Shown here piece by piece: positions 45,000 to 54,200 of a stretch of 64,000 bases of DNA. Position numbers and translations under genes: made by a program. Position 1 is the stretch's first letter; the number at the start of each line of letters is the position of its first letter. The DNA comes from Bacillota bacterium (lineage in GTDB: Bacteria; Bacillota; Clostridia; Acetivibrionales; DSM-1351): the NCBI GenBank assembly GCA_023409265.1, contig JAEYHZ010000022.1, positions 248,001 through 312,000 on the forward strand. The letters run 5' to 3'. Below the pieces are notes generated by a model. The model saw nothing but the letters and a program-made list of their open reading frames with translations, had not been told where the DNA came from and made no database searches.

Positions 45000-45875
45000 T
45001 TAAATAGGATATTTTTCTTCAGATAGTTTTCTGCCCTTAAGCATTTCCCCGATATAGGTTGAACCCAGTATCAAAATCCCGCCGATAATTTGAAGGAATG
45101 TTAATGTCTCTCCAATAAAAACAACACTGAATATAATGCCGAATAAAGGCTCCAGAAAACTATAGGACACTATTTCAACAGACTTCATATGTGCATAAAC
45201 GGAAAAGAACAAGGTATAGGCCACACCAGTATGCAATACGCCTAATAGAACGGTATATATAACTGCCCTGGCATCGAGATCTGCAACCTTAAAAATATTT
45301 CCGTCAACCAATACAAACGGAAGCAATACAATCATGGCTGCGAGTATTTGCACAAAGGTGGCCGTTTGATTATTCACCCTTACTTTTATGCTGCGGTTAA
45401 TAAAAACAATTATTGCATAAAACATCCCTGAAACAGCACTTAGTAGCATTCCCATATATCCGTAACCTTCCGACAGATTATTTCCGACTATAAGGAAGAG
45501 ACCGAGAAAAGAGATTACAATAACAGCAATTTGTACTCTTGAGATAGTTTCTTTCAATACCAATGGTGCAAATATCATCACATATACCGGGCACATATTA
45601 TATATAATAACAGCAGATGAGATACTGGTATGCTGGTACCCGTAGAACAAGGCTAACCAGCCAAACCCCAGCAAAACACCCGAAATAATATAGGGTAATA
45701 AAAGTTTCACTCTCACCCTATCAGCTTTTTTCATTTTCATTACGGCAAAAAGAACCGGCAGTGCAATAAATGCCCTCAGAAAGGCAAGGCTTAAAGCCGA
45801 TAAGGGAATGGATCTTGTAAAGACACCCAGACTACCCCAAATAATCATAACAAGTACTAATTTTATTCTGTTCAT
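45000..45875 (-). CDS. EamA-type (DMT) transporter
   Basis: 291 aa from the ATG at 45875 behind AGGAGG. Ten helices in two EamA halves; WGSLGVFTRSIPLSALSLAFLRA at the first helix pair and SYSFLEPLFGIIFSVVFIGETLTFLQIIGG at the end are typical. Exports amino acids or metabolites by family knowledge; substrate unknown. It follows an AraC regulator gene, 86 bases apart on the same strand. Confidence 0.93.
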   Translation of the reverse strand: MNRIKLVLVMIIWGSLGVFTRSIPLSALSLAFLRAFIALPVLFAVMKMKKADRVRVKLLLPYIISGVLLGFGWLALFYGYQHTSISSAVIIYNMCPVYVMIFAPLVLKETISRVQIAVIVISFLGLFLIVGNNLSEGYGYMGMLLSAVSGMFYAIIVFINRSIKVRVNNQTATFVQILAAMIVLLPFVLVDGNIFKVADLDARAVIYTVLLGVLHTGVAYTLFFSVYAHMKSVEIVSYSFLEPLFGIIFSVVFIGETLTFLQIIGGILILGSTYIGEMLKGRKLSEEKYPI

Positions 45876-45961
45876 ACTAAGCCTCCTTATATTTGCTAAG
45901 TCTAGGTTAGCTAAATAATAAGGAACTGTATTGTATAAAATTTGCACTACTTAAATTAACA

Positions 45962-46774
45962 CTATCCTTTTAATTGTTCCATATATGTTCCCGGTGTAAT
46001 ACCATACATCTTCTTAAATTCTCTGATGAAATGGGCCTGGTCATAAAATCCCAACCCGTCACAAATATCAAATACATCTGCACCTTTACTTAATAAACTT
46101 TTGGCCTGGGCAACCCTATGCTGTAAATGGAATGCAGCCGGTGTGGCCACATACAGCTTTTTAAAATTTCTGATTATGGAAAATTTATTTAACCCGGATA
46201 TTTCCTGAAGCTTATCTAGCGTTATATCATCTTTTACGTGATTTAAAATATAATCATGGATGTTTTTGACCCTATCACCCGCATCGACAGCAGTAGTTTC
46301 TGCAACGTCCTTTCCTCCAAACTCCAGCAATAACTCAATGAGTATATTTTCCAATGTGTCAGGAACCTTTTCTACAAGCAATTGCTCAACAAAGCTTGTT
46401 AATCTCCGGGTTTGATGACCTGTTAACTTTTTTGCCTGATTAAAACTTACAGCATCACTGTAGTAACCTGGATCCACAAATAACATAACATATGCCCAGT
46501 GATTAAGATCCCTGGGTGCACATCTGTGAGTCATCAATGGCGGTATAATAACACCATCTCCTGATCTGAAATGGATATTCACGTCGTTTAGTGTTAAGTC
46601 GGTGGATCCTTCTACGATATATCCCAATGAAAGTTCATTATGTATATGAGGCTTATAAGCGTGGGGGCTATTCCTGCATAGTTTAATTTCCACGCCTTTA
46701 ATAATACTTCTGCCAAATTCCAAATTCCTGTCTGGTTCAATGCCACCCATGGGCTCCTTACCTGAAATATTCAA
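45962..46774 (-). CDS. AraC-family regulator
   Basis: 270 aa. An N-terminal cupin (HNELSLGYIVEGSTDLTL, FRSGDGVIIPPLMTHRC) binds a small ligand; two C-terminal HTH motifs follow (LDKLQEISGLNKFSIIRNFK and DICDGLGFYDQAHFIREFKKMYGITPG). Start either TTG at 46774 or ATG at 46750; the ATG is only three bases from AAGGAG. Likely activates the downstream EamA transporter gene. Confidence 0.9.
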   Translation of the reverse strand: MNISGKEPMGGIEPDRNLEFGRSIIKGVEIKLCRNSPHAYKPHIHNELSLGYIVEGSTDLTLNDVNIHFRSGDGVIIPPLMTHRCAPRDLNHWAYVMLFVDPGYYSDAVSFNQAKKLTGHQTRRLTSFVEQLLVEKVPDTLENILIELLLEFGGKDVAETTAVDAGDRVKNIHDYILNHVKDDITLDKLQEISGLNKFSIIRNFKKLYVATPAAFHLQHRVAQAKSLLSKGADVFDICDGLGFYDQAHFIREFKKMYGITPGTYMEQLKG

Positions 46775-46809
46775 AATTCAAATTCTTTCCTTTCATTTGA
46801 GTTGGTAGA

Positions 46810-47484
46810 CTAATTAATTTTAATATTAGTTGCTAAATTTTGGCCTTCTTGCCGTCCCGATACGCACAGCATCCGTATACCGAGGAGGACAAACCATGCC
46901 GCAAAAAACAACTGTGAAACAAATACCATAGTTGTTCCGATCAACCAGGGATATGCACCGATAAAATCAAATATCCCAACCAGAAAGCCAAAATTGGCAG
47001 TTGATTTACCAATCACACTTTTTCGTATTGCGAAACTCAATATGATGGTAGCCACACTCAGTATGATAGCTACAGAATGCATCCCTCCATGGTAAATACT
47101 GACTATCAGCTTGTAGATTTCAGGTGAAAATTCAATATTATACACCGGGTATACCAATCGCCCCAGAATAATGTCCAATATTACATTTAAGGGTATTATG
47201 ATAACCAGAAGACCGCAGCCAATCACTGTCTTGATTTTATCCACCTTCACCAACACCCTGTACAATACGGCTATAGAAGGAATCAATAATAATGTGGCAA
47301 AGAAAAACACTTCATCCGCCATTGCAATATTGAACCGCCAATCCATCAGCCATGCCATCAGATCCGAATCCACACCCGGAGGAGTGGGCAAGGGTAAAAG
47401 AAACAGGTATTGGACAAAAAAGAGAATACCGGAAATAATCAATGAAATTCCACCAACTTTAATAATACCGGTTTTTTGTTTCAT
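46810..47484 (-). CDS. DUF4386-like membrane protein
   Basis: 224 aa with six hydrophobic helices. The start GIIKVGGISLIISGILFFVQY and the FNIAMADEVFFFATLLLIPSIAVLY block resemble DUF4386/DUF998-like proteins of unknown function. The gene lies upstream of araC on the same strand, 35 bases away, and may be in its transcript. Confidence 0.65.
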   Translation of the reverse strand: MKQKTGIIKVGGISLIISGILFFVQYLFLLPLPTPPGVDSDLMAWLMDWRFNIAMADEVFFFATLLLIPSIAVLYRVLVKVDKIKTVIGCGLLVIIIPLNVILDIILGRLVYPVYNIEFSPEIYKLIVSIYHGGMHSVAIILSVATIILSFAIRKSVIGKSTANFGFLVGIFDFIGAYPWLIGTTMVFVSQLFFAAWFVLLGIRMLCVSGRQEGQNLATNIKIN

Positions 47485-47684
47485 ATGGTTCTCCCAATAA
47501 AAATAGATTCCTTTTCTATTTTAACGCGATTCATAGATGCAGTATACACTTTTTGTCTGTGTTAAGCTGTCAATCTGAGGGAATAACGAGACTATAACAA
47601 ACATAGGACATCTACCTCAACCTCTTTACAAATAAACTATGCAATGAAGGGTGTTGTGTTTGCCCTTTGTTTACATGGTAGTTA

Positions 47685-48296
47685 TTACTTCACAGATACA
47701 TATTCATTGCCTTCTATATAAAATCTCCAGGGAAAGTCCTTGGCTTCCTCAGCATAGTCAATTCCTACACGCTTTGATGTTACTATGCTAAAATTCCCGC
47801 GTTTACCTTCCTCAACATAAACTTCATTACCACACAAATCGATACCATTGAAGCTTCTGTCTATTGACAGTGCACCGCATAATTTTCCAGGTCCGTTGGT
47901 GAGACCTCTTCGCTGGCTTTTTGTCAACTGTTCATATGATCTTCCAAATCTCCTTTGTGACATCCATTCAGTTCCTTCCAGCGGCTCAACAGCCCTGACT
48001 AAAACCGCTTGTGGCTTCCCCTCTTGACTGGTTACAATGTTGAAGCAATAGTACATCCCGTAGATCATAAATATATAAGAAAATCCTGGTCCCCCATACA
48101 TAACCTCTACTCTGGGCGTCCTTTTGCCGCCATAGGAATGTGCTGCCTTATCTTCAATTCCCATATAAGCTTCTGTCTCCACAATCCTGGCTGAAATCCT
48201 TTGCCCGCCTATTTGGTGTACAAGCACCCTCCCCAGAAGTTCTTTGGCAACAACAATAGAATCTCTGTTATAGAATTCTCTATCGAGTTTTTTCAT
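47685..48296 (-). CDS. 3-methyladenine DNA glycosylase (Mpg/AAG family)
   Basis: 203 aa from the ATG at 48296 preceded by AGGAAAGGA. Family motifs: ELLGRVLVHQ, ARIVETEAYMG with the catalytic Glu, GGPGFSYIFMIYGMYYCFNIV and the NGPGKLCGAL block. Removes alkylated purines in base excision repair. It stands 400 bases from the ogt and adaA-alkA genes on the same strand. Together they make an alkylation-repair neighbourhood. Confidence 0.93.
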   Translation of the reverse strand: MKKLDREFYNRDSIVVAKELLGRVLVHQIGGQRISARIVETEAYMGIEDKAAHSYGGKRTPRVEVMYGGPGFSYIFMIYGMYYCFNIVTSQEGKPQAVLVRAVEPLEGTEWMSQRRFGRSYEQLTKSQRRGLTNGPGKLCGALSIDRSFNGIDLCGNEVYVEEGKRGNFSIVTSKRVGIDYAEEAKDFPWRFYIEGNEYVSVK

Positions 48297-48695
48297 TCGA
48301 CCGGTCCTTTCCTTATTAACATGATTTGGATTAATGCCCTCTGATGTCGACAATTGCTATGCCTTACAGTATTCTCTTCATTTTATCTTATCCCCCTGGA
48401 AATTCCAATGCCATCTTTTTTACCTACTCAAGGAACTCCCAGGTTCCGGCTAAGTAAATCCACTCATAGTCCCTATTTACTAATGTCCTTATTTAGCAGT
48501 ACTCTTTGCACCCATAAGCCTGCAAACACTTATTGATTTTTATATTCTTAACAAAACTATTAGCAATAAAGCCTTCAAATATACAATCTGGCTTTGGAGG
48601 CTTATTTTTTTACAATTTCAACTGTTACGTGCACTTCAAGTGCTATAGAGTTTTAATGCCCCCGACACAAAAGGTTTATCCGGCTCCCCCGTGCC
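48297..48695. other. Intergenic stretch between ogt and mpg genes
   Basis: No gene seen; short frames on the plus strand lack ribosome sites. I see no confident promoter. Confidence 0.5.
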
Positions 48696-49211
48696 CTATC
48701 CGAGCAACCGCCTGCATGTAAGATCTGCTTGTTCAATATGGAGCAGTGCCTTTTTCTTTTCAAGACCTCCGGCATACCCGGTCAAACTTCCGTTTGCACC
48801 AACAACTCTATGGCATGGTATAAGAATTGATATGGGATTGTGTCCCACAGCCCCGCCAACAGCCTGTGCAGACATTGAATTTGTTCCTCTTGAATTTGCT
48901 ATGTTTTTTGCAATTTCCCCGTATGTCGTAACGTTGCCATATGGTATTTGAAGTAGTATTTCCCAAACGGCTTTTTGAAAAGTTGTCCCTTTCGGCTCAA
49001 GATTTGGGAGGGTCATATTCCTTCTGCCTGCAAAATAATCATCAAGCCATTGGCTAAGCTTTATAAAAATTGGATGTCTGGGTTCATAAACCCATGTGCC
49101 ATTATTTGACGGATAATATTTCTGTCCGACGAACCACACCCCTGTAAGTGCATTATCCTCTGCTGATGCTGTTATCTCACCGAGAGGGGTTTTTAAATTT
49201 GTATACATCAT
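48696..49211 (-). CDS. ogt: Methylated-DNA-protein cysteine methyltransferase
   Basis: 171 aa. The active-site motif PCHRVVGANGSLTGYAGGLE is complete; the FQKAVWEILLQIPYGNVTTYGEIA DNA-binding helix precedes it. It accepts the methyl group from O6-methylguanine on its own Cys (suicidal repair). Starts one base after the stop of the adaA-alkA fusion, so the two are translationally coupled. Confidence 0.96.
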   Translation of the reverse strand: MMYTNLKTPLGEITASAEDNALTGVWFVGQKYYPSNNGTWVYEPRHPIFIKLSQWLDDYFAGRRNMTLPNLEPKGTTFQKAVWEILLQIPYGNVTTYGEIAKNIANSRGTNSMSAQAVGGAVGHNPISILIPCHRVVGANGSLTGYAGGLEKKKALLHIEQADLTCRRLLG

Positions 49212-50723
49212 TTACCTGATACCTCCTGTTTGAGTTTTATCTTCCTTCAGCGAATTCCATAAATTTAACGCAGCATATGAACGCCATGGCTTCCAATCCC
49301 GGGATTTATCCAGAATCTCTTTTTCTGTTAAATTGCCAAGTGCTTTTTTCACTCCATAATCTGTATGAGGGAATGAGTCAGGCCAACTGAAGGCACGCAT
49401 TCCAATATACTGTACTGTCCACGGTCCAAAGCCTGGTAGTTTCAATAATTTTTCCAGCTCAGCTTCAGGGTCTGCTTCCGAGGTAAAATGAAGGGAACCG
49501 GTTTCAATTGCATGAGCCAGCGCCGAAATAGAACGTGCGCGAACTCTGGTTATTCCTAATGGCCCCAGTTTGTTTTCAATTGGATGCTCAAGGTCAAAAA
49601 TTGTCTTTGACGTAGGGAATGTGTACCGGAGTTCTTCGAACGGTGTACTGATTGTCCCGCCGAAGGTATGGGCAAAGCGCATGGCAAGAGTCCTGGCTGC
49701 TTTAACTGTTATCTGCTGACCCAATATGGCCCGTACAGATATTTCGAAAGGATCGAAACATCCCGGCAGGCGAAGACCCGGCACACAGAAATCCTGTCTA
49801 ATTTCATTTAAAACAGAGAGCTTATTATAAATCTCAATAGGATCGCAGTTTAGATCAAAAAGCCTTCGAATTTTCGCAAGAATCCTGGTTAAAACAGGTA
49901 AAAGCGTACAGCACATGGTAACTGACAGGGAATTATTCTTCGGCTTGTTTGCAACTGAAATCCAACCACAGTACAAGTCGTTCCCGTTTCTGATTGAGAC
50001 GGTCCGGCTATATGTCCCATCTTTGACAAGCTCCACACCTGGAATTGCCCTATCGGCAAGAAATTCAATCAGTTCGTCCCACGCGTAGGGAGGACGATAT
50101 CCCAAAGTTAAGGTAATTGTTTCCTCATTCTCCTTCATGGCTTTCTCTGAACTTCGAAAAGTGCCGGGTGTAGCCCGGTAATATTTCTTAAACAAGTCAT
50201 TGAATCTTCGTATACTTCCAAAGCCCGAATATAATGCCACTTTAGTAATGGACAATTCAGTATCTGCAAGTAAGCATTTTGCTAAAAGAAGTCTGCGTGT
50301 CTGCAAATATTGAACCGGTGAGACACCGAACTGAGTGGAAAAAGCCCTGCGCAGATGTCTGTCTGTGACTCCAAGTATTGCGGCAAGGTCGGCGATTTTC
50401 GTATCTGCTAGACAATTCTCCTCCATAATAATGGCCGCCTTAAGTGCAATGTGTGAAGTGCTGTCCATCAAAGACAAACCCGGTGCCAGCTCGGGTCTGC
50501 AGCGACGGCATGGCCTGTACCCGGCGGCTTCGGCAGCCGGAGCACTCAGGAAAAAAGTGCAATTTTCTTCTTTAGGCACTTTGACCCGGCATATTGGACG
50601 ACAATAAATTCCTGTGGAAGAAACACCTACAAAAAAATGTCCGTCAAAACGCGTATCATGGGCTTTTAATGCCGCATAGCATGCTTTTTTGTCAAGGCCT
50701 GCAGACCGGCGTTCTTTCATCAT
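49212..50723 (-). CDS. AdaA-AlkA fusion: methyl-phosphotriester sensor plus DNA glycosylase
   Basis: 503 aa. The Ada zinc domain has Cys41, Cys45, Cys72 and Cys75 (CRPIC, CRRC); one Cys accepts methyl groups from phosphotriesters. An AraC-type HTH spans about 95-195. An AlkA N-domain follows (about 205-310), then an HhH-GPD glycosylase with LLKLPGFGPWTVQYIGMRA and the catalytic Asp in FPHTDYGVKKAL. It is the adaptive-response sensor, activator and 3-methyladenine glycosylase in one chain. It forms an operon with ogt, giving the full Ada set. Confidence 0.95.
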   Translation of the reverse strand: MMKERRSAGLDKKACYAALKAHDTRFDGHFFVGVSSTGIYCRPICRVKVPKEENCTFFLSAPAAEAAGYRPCRRCRPELAPGLSLMDSTSHIALKAAIIMEENCLADTKIADLAAILGVTDRHLRRAFSTQFGVSPVQYLQTRRLLLAKCLLADTELSITKVALYSGFGSIRRFNDLFKKYYRATPGTFRSSEKAMKENEETITLTLGYRPPYAWDELIEFLADRAIPGVELVKDGTYSRTVSIRNGNDLYCGWISVANKPKNNSLSVTMCCTLLPVLTRILAKIRRLFDLNCDPIEIYNKLSVLNEIRQDFCVPGLRLPGCFDPFEISVRAILGQQITVKAARTLAMRFAHTFGGTISTPFEELRYTFPTSKTIFDLEHPIENKLGPLGITRVRARSISALAHAIETGSLHFTSEADPEAELEKLLKLPGFGPWTVQYIGMRAFSWPDSFPHTDYGVKKALGNLTEKEILDKSRDWKPWRSYAALNLWNSLKEDKTQTGGIR

Positions 50724-50959
50724 ATTATTTCACCTCTTTTGTTTAGAATAGCACTAAAATTGGATGTTAACTAGCTGTTTTCGGACATGTGCATTTAAAG
50801 TTGTCATTTTTTATCCAGTTTGAAAATCCAGCATGCCTGATGTGTTAAAGATACATAAACAGCCAACATAGTACTGCTTTCCACAAATATTGGATCTCAA
50901 TATTTCCGGGTATCCTTTCGAGGTTACCAATCTATAAATAATAAATTTAATAAAATTGC

Positions 50960-50988
50960 TTGACATTAATTGATTATGATTGTAATAT
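50960..50988 (+). promoter_or_regulatory. Promoter of siderophore importer with Fur-like sequence in spacer
   Basis: TTGACA (50960-50965), 17-nt spacer, TAATAT (50983-50988). The spacer reads TTAATTGATTATGATTG, resembling a Fur box (TGATTATGATTgtAA), implying iron repression. Confidence 0.65.
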
Positions 50989-50999
50989 TCTTTTAGCGA

Positions 51000-51015
51000 G
51001 TTAGCATATGCTAAC
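51000..51015. promoter_or_regulatory. Second operator palindrome of siderophore operon
   Basis: GTTAGCATATGCTAAC, a perfect 16-bp palindrome just after the predicted transcription start. Its TTAG...CTAA arms recall DtxR/MntR-family sites; the binder is unknown. Confidence 0.6.
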
Positions 51016-51061
51016 TAATGCATAAATAATTTTACATATTAATACATGGAAAGGATACATT

Positions 51062-52174
51062 ATGAAATTTAAAAAACTTCAATTAATTTTTACGACTGTA
51101 ATTGCATTCTCACTTTTCTTATCAGGTTGTACAAAATCAACATCCTCCGAGGTTACTGATACTTCTGCTTCTCAAACCTCTGAGTCTCAAACCTTTGCTT
51201 CTCAATCCTCTTCTTCTCAAACCTCTGCGGGAGAAAAAAATACTGCCGCTGTTTCTGAAGCTGCCTATCCAATTACGATCAAACATGCTTTTGGAGAAAC
51301 GGTGATAAAAAGCAAACCCAAACGTGTCGCTACCATTTCCTGGGGTAATCAGGACCTGCCATTGGCATTAGGTGTCATCCCGGTTGGGATTTCCAAAGCC
51401 AATTATGGGGTTACCGATAACAGTGGCCTTTTACCCTGGACCATGGCAAAATACAAAGAATTGGGAGTAAATAATCCTGTTCTTTTTGATGATGTTGCCG
51501 GTTTGAACTTCGAAGCAATCAGCGATGTCAAGCCTGATGTTATACTGGCAGCATATTCAGGCATTACACTGGAGGAATATAATTTATTAAGTGAAATCGC
51601 ACCTGTGGTTGCTTATCCTACACAGCCCTGGCAAACTTTCTGGCGAGATCAGATAGTGATTGATGCAACCGGGATGGGTATGAAAGCAGAAGGTGAGGCT
51701 CTGGTTAGCGGACTGGAAGCTTTAATTGGAGAAAAGGCCGGCAAGTTTCCTCAAATTGCCGGAAAAACAGCTGCATTCTTTTATTTCACTCCAACGGATT
51801 TAAGCAAGTTTTATGTCTACCTGCCCAGTGATCCTCGTGCTGCTTATCTGACAGACTTAGGCATGAAATTCCCCGAAAGTGTGACTAAGTTGGCAGCTGA
51901 AAGCAATAGTTTTGCTTTGGAGATAAGTGCGGAAAATGTAGATATACTTCAAGGTATTGACATTATGGTCACTTACGGCAATAACAAATTACTTGCTGCA
52001 ATGCAGGCAGATGCCCTTGTCGGAACCATTCCGGCAGTCAAGAGAGGCTCTGTAGCAGTTATTGAGGACGGTACGCCTCTGGCGGCATCCGGAACACCAA
52101 GCGCACTTTCCATCCCTGCAACTATTGATGATTATCTTCAGGTTATAGGAGAGGCAGCTGATAAAGTAAAATGA
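51062..52174 (+). CDS. Ferric siderophore ABC importer, binding lipoprotein
   Basis: 370 aa. Lipobox LFLSGC with Cys23, a Ser/Thr/Gln-rich repeat linker (ASQTSESQTFASQSSSSQTS), then a FepB/FhuD-type helical-backbone domain (about 80-370) with KPKRVATISWGNQDLPLALGV and NFEAISDVKPDVILA. GGAAAGGA precedes the ATG. It captures iron-siderophore or a related chelate outside the cell. Overlaps the permease gene by four bases. Confidence 0.92.
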   Translation: MKFKKLQLIFTTVIAFSLFLSGCTKSTSSEVTDTSASQTSESQTFASQSSSSQTSAGEKNTAAVSEAAYPITIKHAFGETVIKSKPKRVATISWGNQDLPLALGVIPVGISKANYGVTDNSGLLPWTMAKYKELGVNNPVLFDDVAGLNFEAISDVKPDVILAAYSGITLEEYNLLSEIAPVVAYPTQPWQTFWRDQIVIDATGMGMKAEGEALVSGLEALIGEKAGKFPQIAGKTAAFFYFTPTDLSKFYVYLPSDPRAAYLTDLGMKFPESVTKLAAESNSFALEISAENVDILQGIDIMVTYGNNKLLAAMQADALVGTIPAVKRGSVAVIEDGTPLAASGTPSALSIPATIDDYLQVIGEAADKVK

Positions 52175-53169
52175 AATACTCTAAAATAGTTACAATGCTG
52201 GTTAGCAGTATGTTTATCCTTTTGATGTGTATTTTGGCCTCCTTGGCCTTTGGAGCAAGATTTGTCAATTTTCCTGACGTGATAGACATATTAATTCATT
52301 CTAAAAAAACAAGTTTAATAGAAATAGTAGTTCATGAACGGATCCCGAGAACTGTTTTTGGTATTATAGCCGGAGCTGCGCTCGGGGTATCCGGCACTCT
52401 TATGCAGGCAATCACACGTAATCCAATTGCAGACCCCAGCATTCTGGGCGTCAATACCGGTGCTTCTTTGTTTGTGGTCAGTGGTATGGCCTTCCTTCAT
52501 ATTGGTTCCTTAAGCCAGTATATATGGCTAGCTTTAATAGGGGCGGCGGTTACATCCCTGTTTGTTTATGGAATCGGATCTCTGGGTTATGGCGGCGCGA
52601 CCCCCATCAAGCTTGCTTTAGCCGGTGCGGCAACCAGTGCCGCCCTATCCTCTGTGGTCAGTGCGGTAATCCTGCCCCGTACCGAAGTGATGAACGCCTT
52701 TCGCTTCTGGCAGGTGGGAAGTATCAGCGGTGCCACCTGGGAAGGAATATATACGGTACTTCCCTTTCTTATGGTCGGATTGCTTCTGGGCTTGCTGGTC
52801 AGTCCCGCTCTGGATGCTCTTGCACTGGGGGAGGATGTTGCAACAGGTCTTGGTGTTCGTACCGGAACCATCCGGCTTATGGGGGCACTGTCCGGTGTCC
52901 TGTTATGCGGTGCAACAACTGCTATCGCCGGACCTATCGGCTTTATCGGCTTAATGGTTCCCCATGCCATGCGGCTCATCTGCGGCCCCAATCTCCGGCT
53001 GGTTATTCCCATGTCGGCAATGGGTGGAGCAATCCTTCTGACAATATCCGACGTTCTTGGAAGACTCATCGGCAGCCCCGGCGAACTTGAGTCCGGAATT
53101 GTTACATCGTTTCTGGGGGCTCCAATACTTATTATCATTGCCATGAGAGCGAAGGTGCGTACATTATGA
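52171..53169 (+). CDS. Ferric siderophore ABC importer, FecCD permease 1
   Basis: 332 aa, about ten helices, FecCD/BtuC family: RIPRTVFGIIAGAALGVSGTLMQAITRNPIADPSILGVNTGAS is diagnostic, as is GPIGFIGLMVPHAMRLICG before the last helices. ATG overlaps the stop of the binding protein gene. Forms a heterodimer with permease 2. Confidence 0.95.
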   Translation: MKYSKIVTMLVSSMFILLMCILASLAFGARFVNFPDVIDILIHSKKTSLIEIVVHERIPRTVFGIIAGAALGVSGTLMQAITRNPIADPSILGVNTGASLFVVSGMAFLHIGSLSQYIWLALIGAAVTSLFVYGIGSLGYGGATPIKLALAGAATSAALSSVVSAVILPRTEVMNAFRFWQVGSISGATWEGIYTVLPFLMVGLLLGLLVSPALDALALGEDVATGLGVRTGTIRLMGALSGVLLCGATTAIAGPIGFIGLMVPHAMRLICGPNLRLVIPMSAMGGAILLTISDVLGRLIGSPGELESGIVTSFLGAPILIIIAMRAKVRTL

Positions 53170-54200
53170 CAGTAAATAATTCAGATATAATAAAATACGG
53201 ATACCGACGAAGACAGTTCCGCTGGACCCTGGTGACCACTCTTCTGGGTATGCTGACTTTGGCACTTTGTGCTGCAGCACTTTTACTTGGGAATACAATA
53301 TATCCCGTTGATACCGCATTGAGAGTCCTACTTGGCGAACAGATACAGGGGGCTGCTTTTGCAATAGGTACCTTAAGATTGCCTCGGATGCTATCAGGCC
53401 TTCTTGTCGGAATGGCGTTCGGGATAGCAGGCAGTACTTTTCAGACAATGCTGCGGAACCCTCTGGCCAGTCCGGATATCATAGGCATATCATCAGGTTC
53501 AAGTGCCGCAGCTGTTTTTTGCATACTTGTGCTCAAAGTAAGCGGCACTGTTGTTTCAATTGCTGCCGTCATCGCTGGGATCATGGTCGCAGCGTTGATT
53601 TATGTGCTTTCTAGAGGTGGCAGCTTCTCAGGCGGTAAGCTGATTCTCATAGGCATCGGAATCCAGGCCATGCTGAATGCAGTTATCTCCTACCTGTTAT
53701 TGAGGGCATCCCAATATGATGTCCCAGGTGCGCTTATATGGCTTAGCGGCAGTCTGAACGGCATCCGGATGACCAAGATACCCGGACTTTTCATGGTTGT
53801 TGTCACCTTTGGTCTCGTGATTTTCTTGCTGGGAAGGCATCTCAAAATCCTGGAGTTGGGAGAACAGTCTGCTGTTACCCTTGGCGTGAGAACTGATTTA
53901 ACAAGAATTTTACTGATTTTGAGTGCGGTGTTCCTGATTGCCTTTGCTACTGCAGTCACAGGACCTGTTTCCTTTGTTGCTTTTCTTGCAGGACCCATTG
54001 CCGCCAGGCTTGTGGGCATAGGTGCACCAAATGAATTGCCCTCAGGCCTGGTAGGCTCCATACTGGTACTGGGAGCGGACCTGATCGGTCAGTTTGCTTT
54101 TGATACCCGATTCCCTGTCGGTATAATCACCGGCATTCTAGGGGCACCATATTTACTCTATTTACTTATACGAATGAATCGAACAGGAGGATCCGCATGA
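53166..54200 (+). CDS. Ferric siderophore ABC importer, FecCD permease 2
   Basis: 344 aa, same family: RLPRMLSGLLVGMAFGIAGSTFQTMLRNPLASPDIIGISSGSS and GPVSFVAFLAGPIAARLVG. Overlaps permease 1 and the ATPase gene by four bases each, indicating a tightly coupled operon. Confidence 0.95.
   Translation: MTVNNSDIIKYGYRRRQFRWTLVTTLLGMLTLALCAAALLLGNTIYPVDTALRVLLGEQIQGAAFAIGTLRLPRMLSGLLVGMAFGIAGSTFQTMLRNPLASPDIIGISSGSSAAAVFCILVLKVSGTVVSIAAVIAGIMVAALIYVLSRGGSFSGGKLILIGIGIQAMLNAVISYLLLRASQYDVPGALIWLSGSLNGIRMTKIPGLFMVVVTFGLVIFLLGRHLKILELGEQSAVTLGVRTDLTRILLILSAVFLIAFATAVTGPVSFVAFLAGPIAARLVGIGAPNELPSGLVGSILVLGADLIGQFAFDTRFPVGIITGILGAPYLLYLLIRMNRTGGSA

Noticed and set aside
52524..53090. 188-codon frame inside the siderophore permease gene
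   Set aside because: Overlaps the strongly conserved FecCD permease in another frame; composition is that of a shadow frame.
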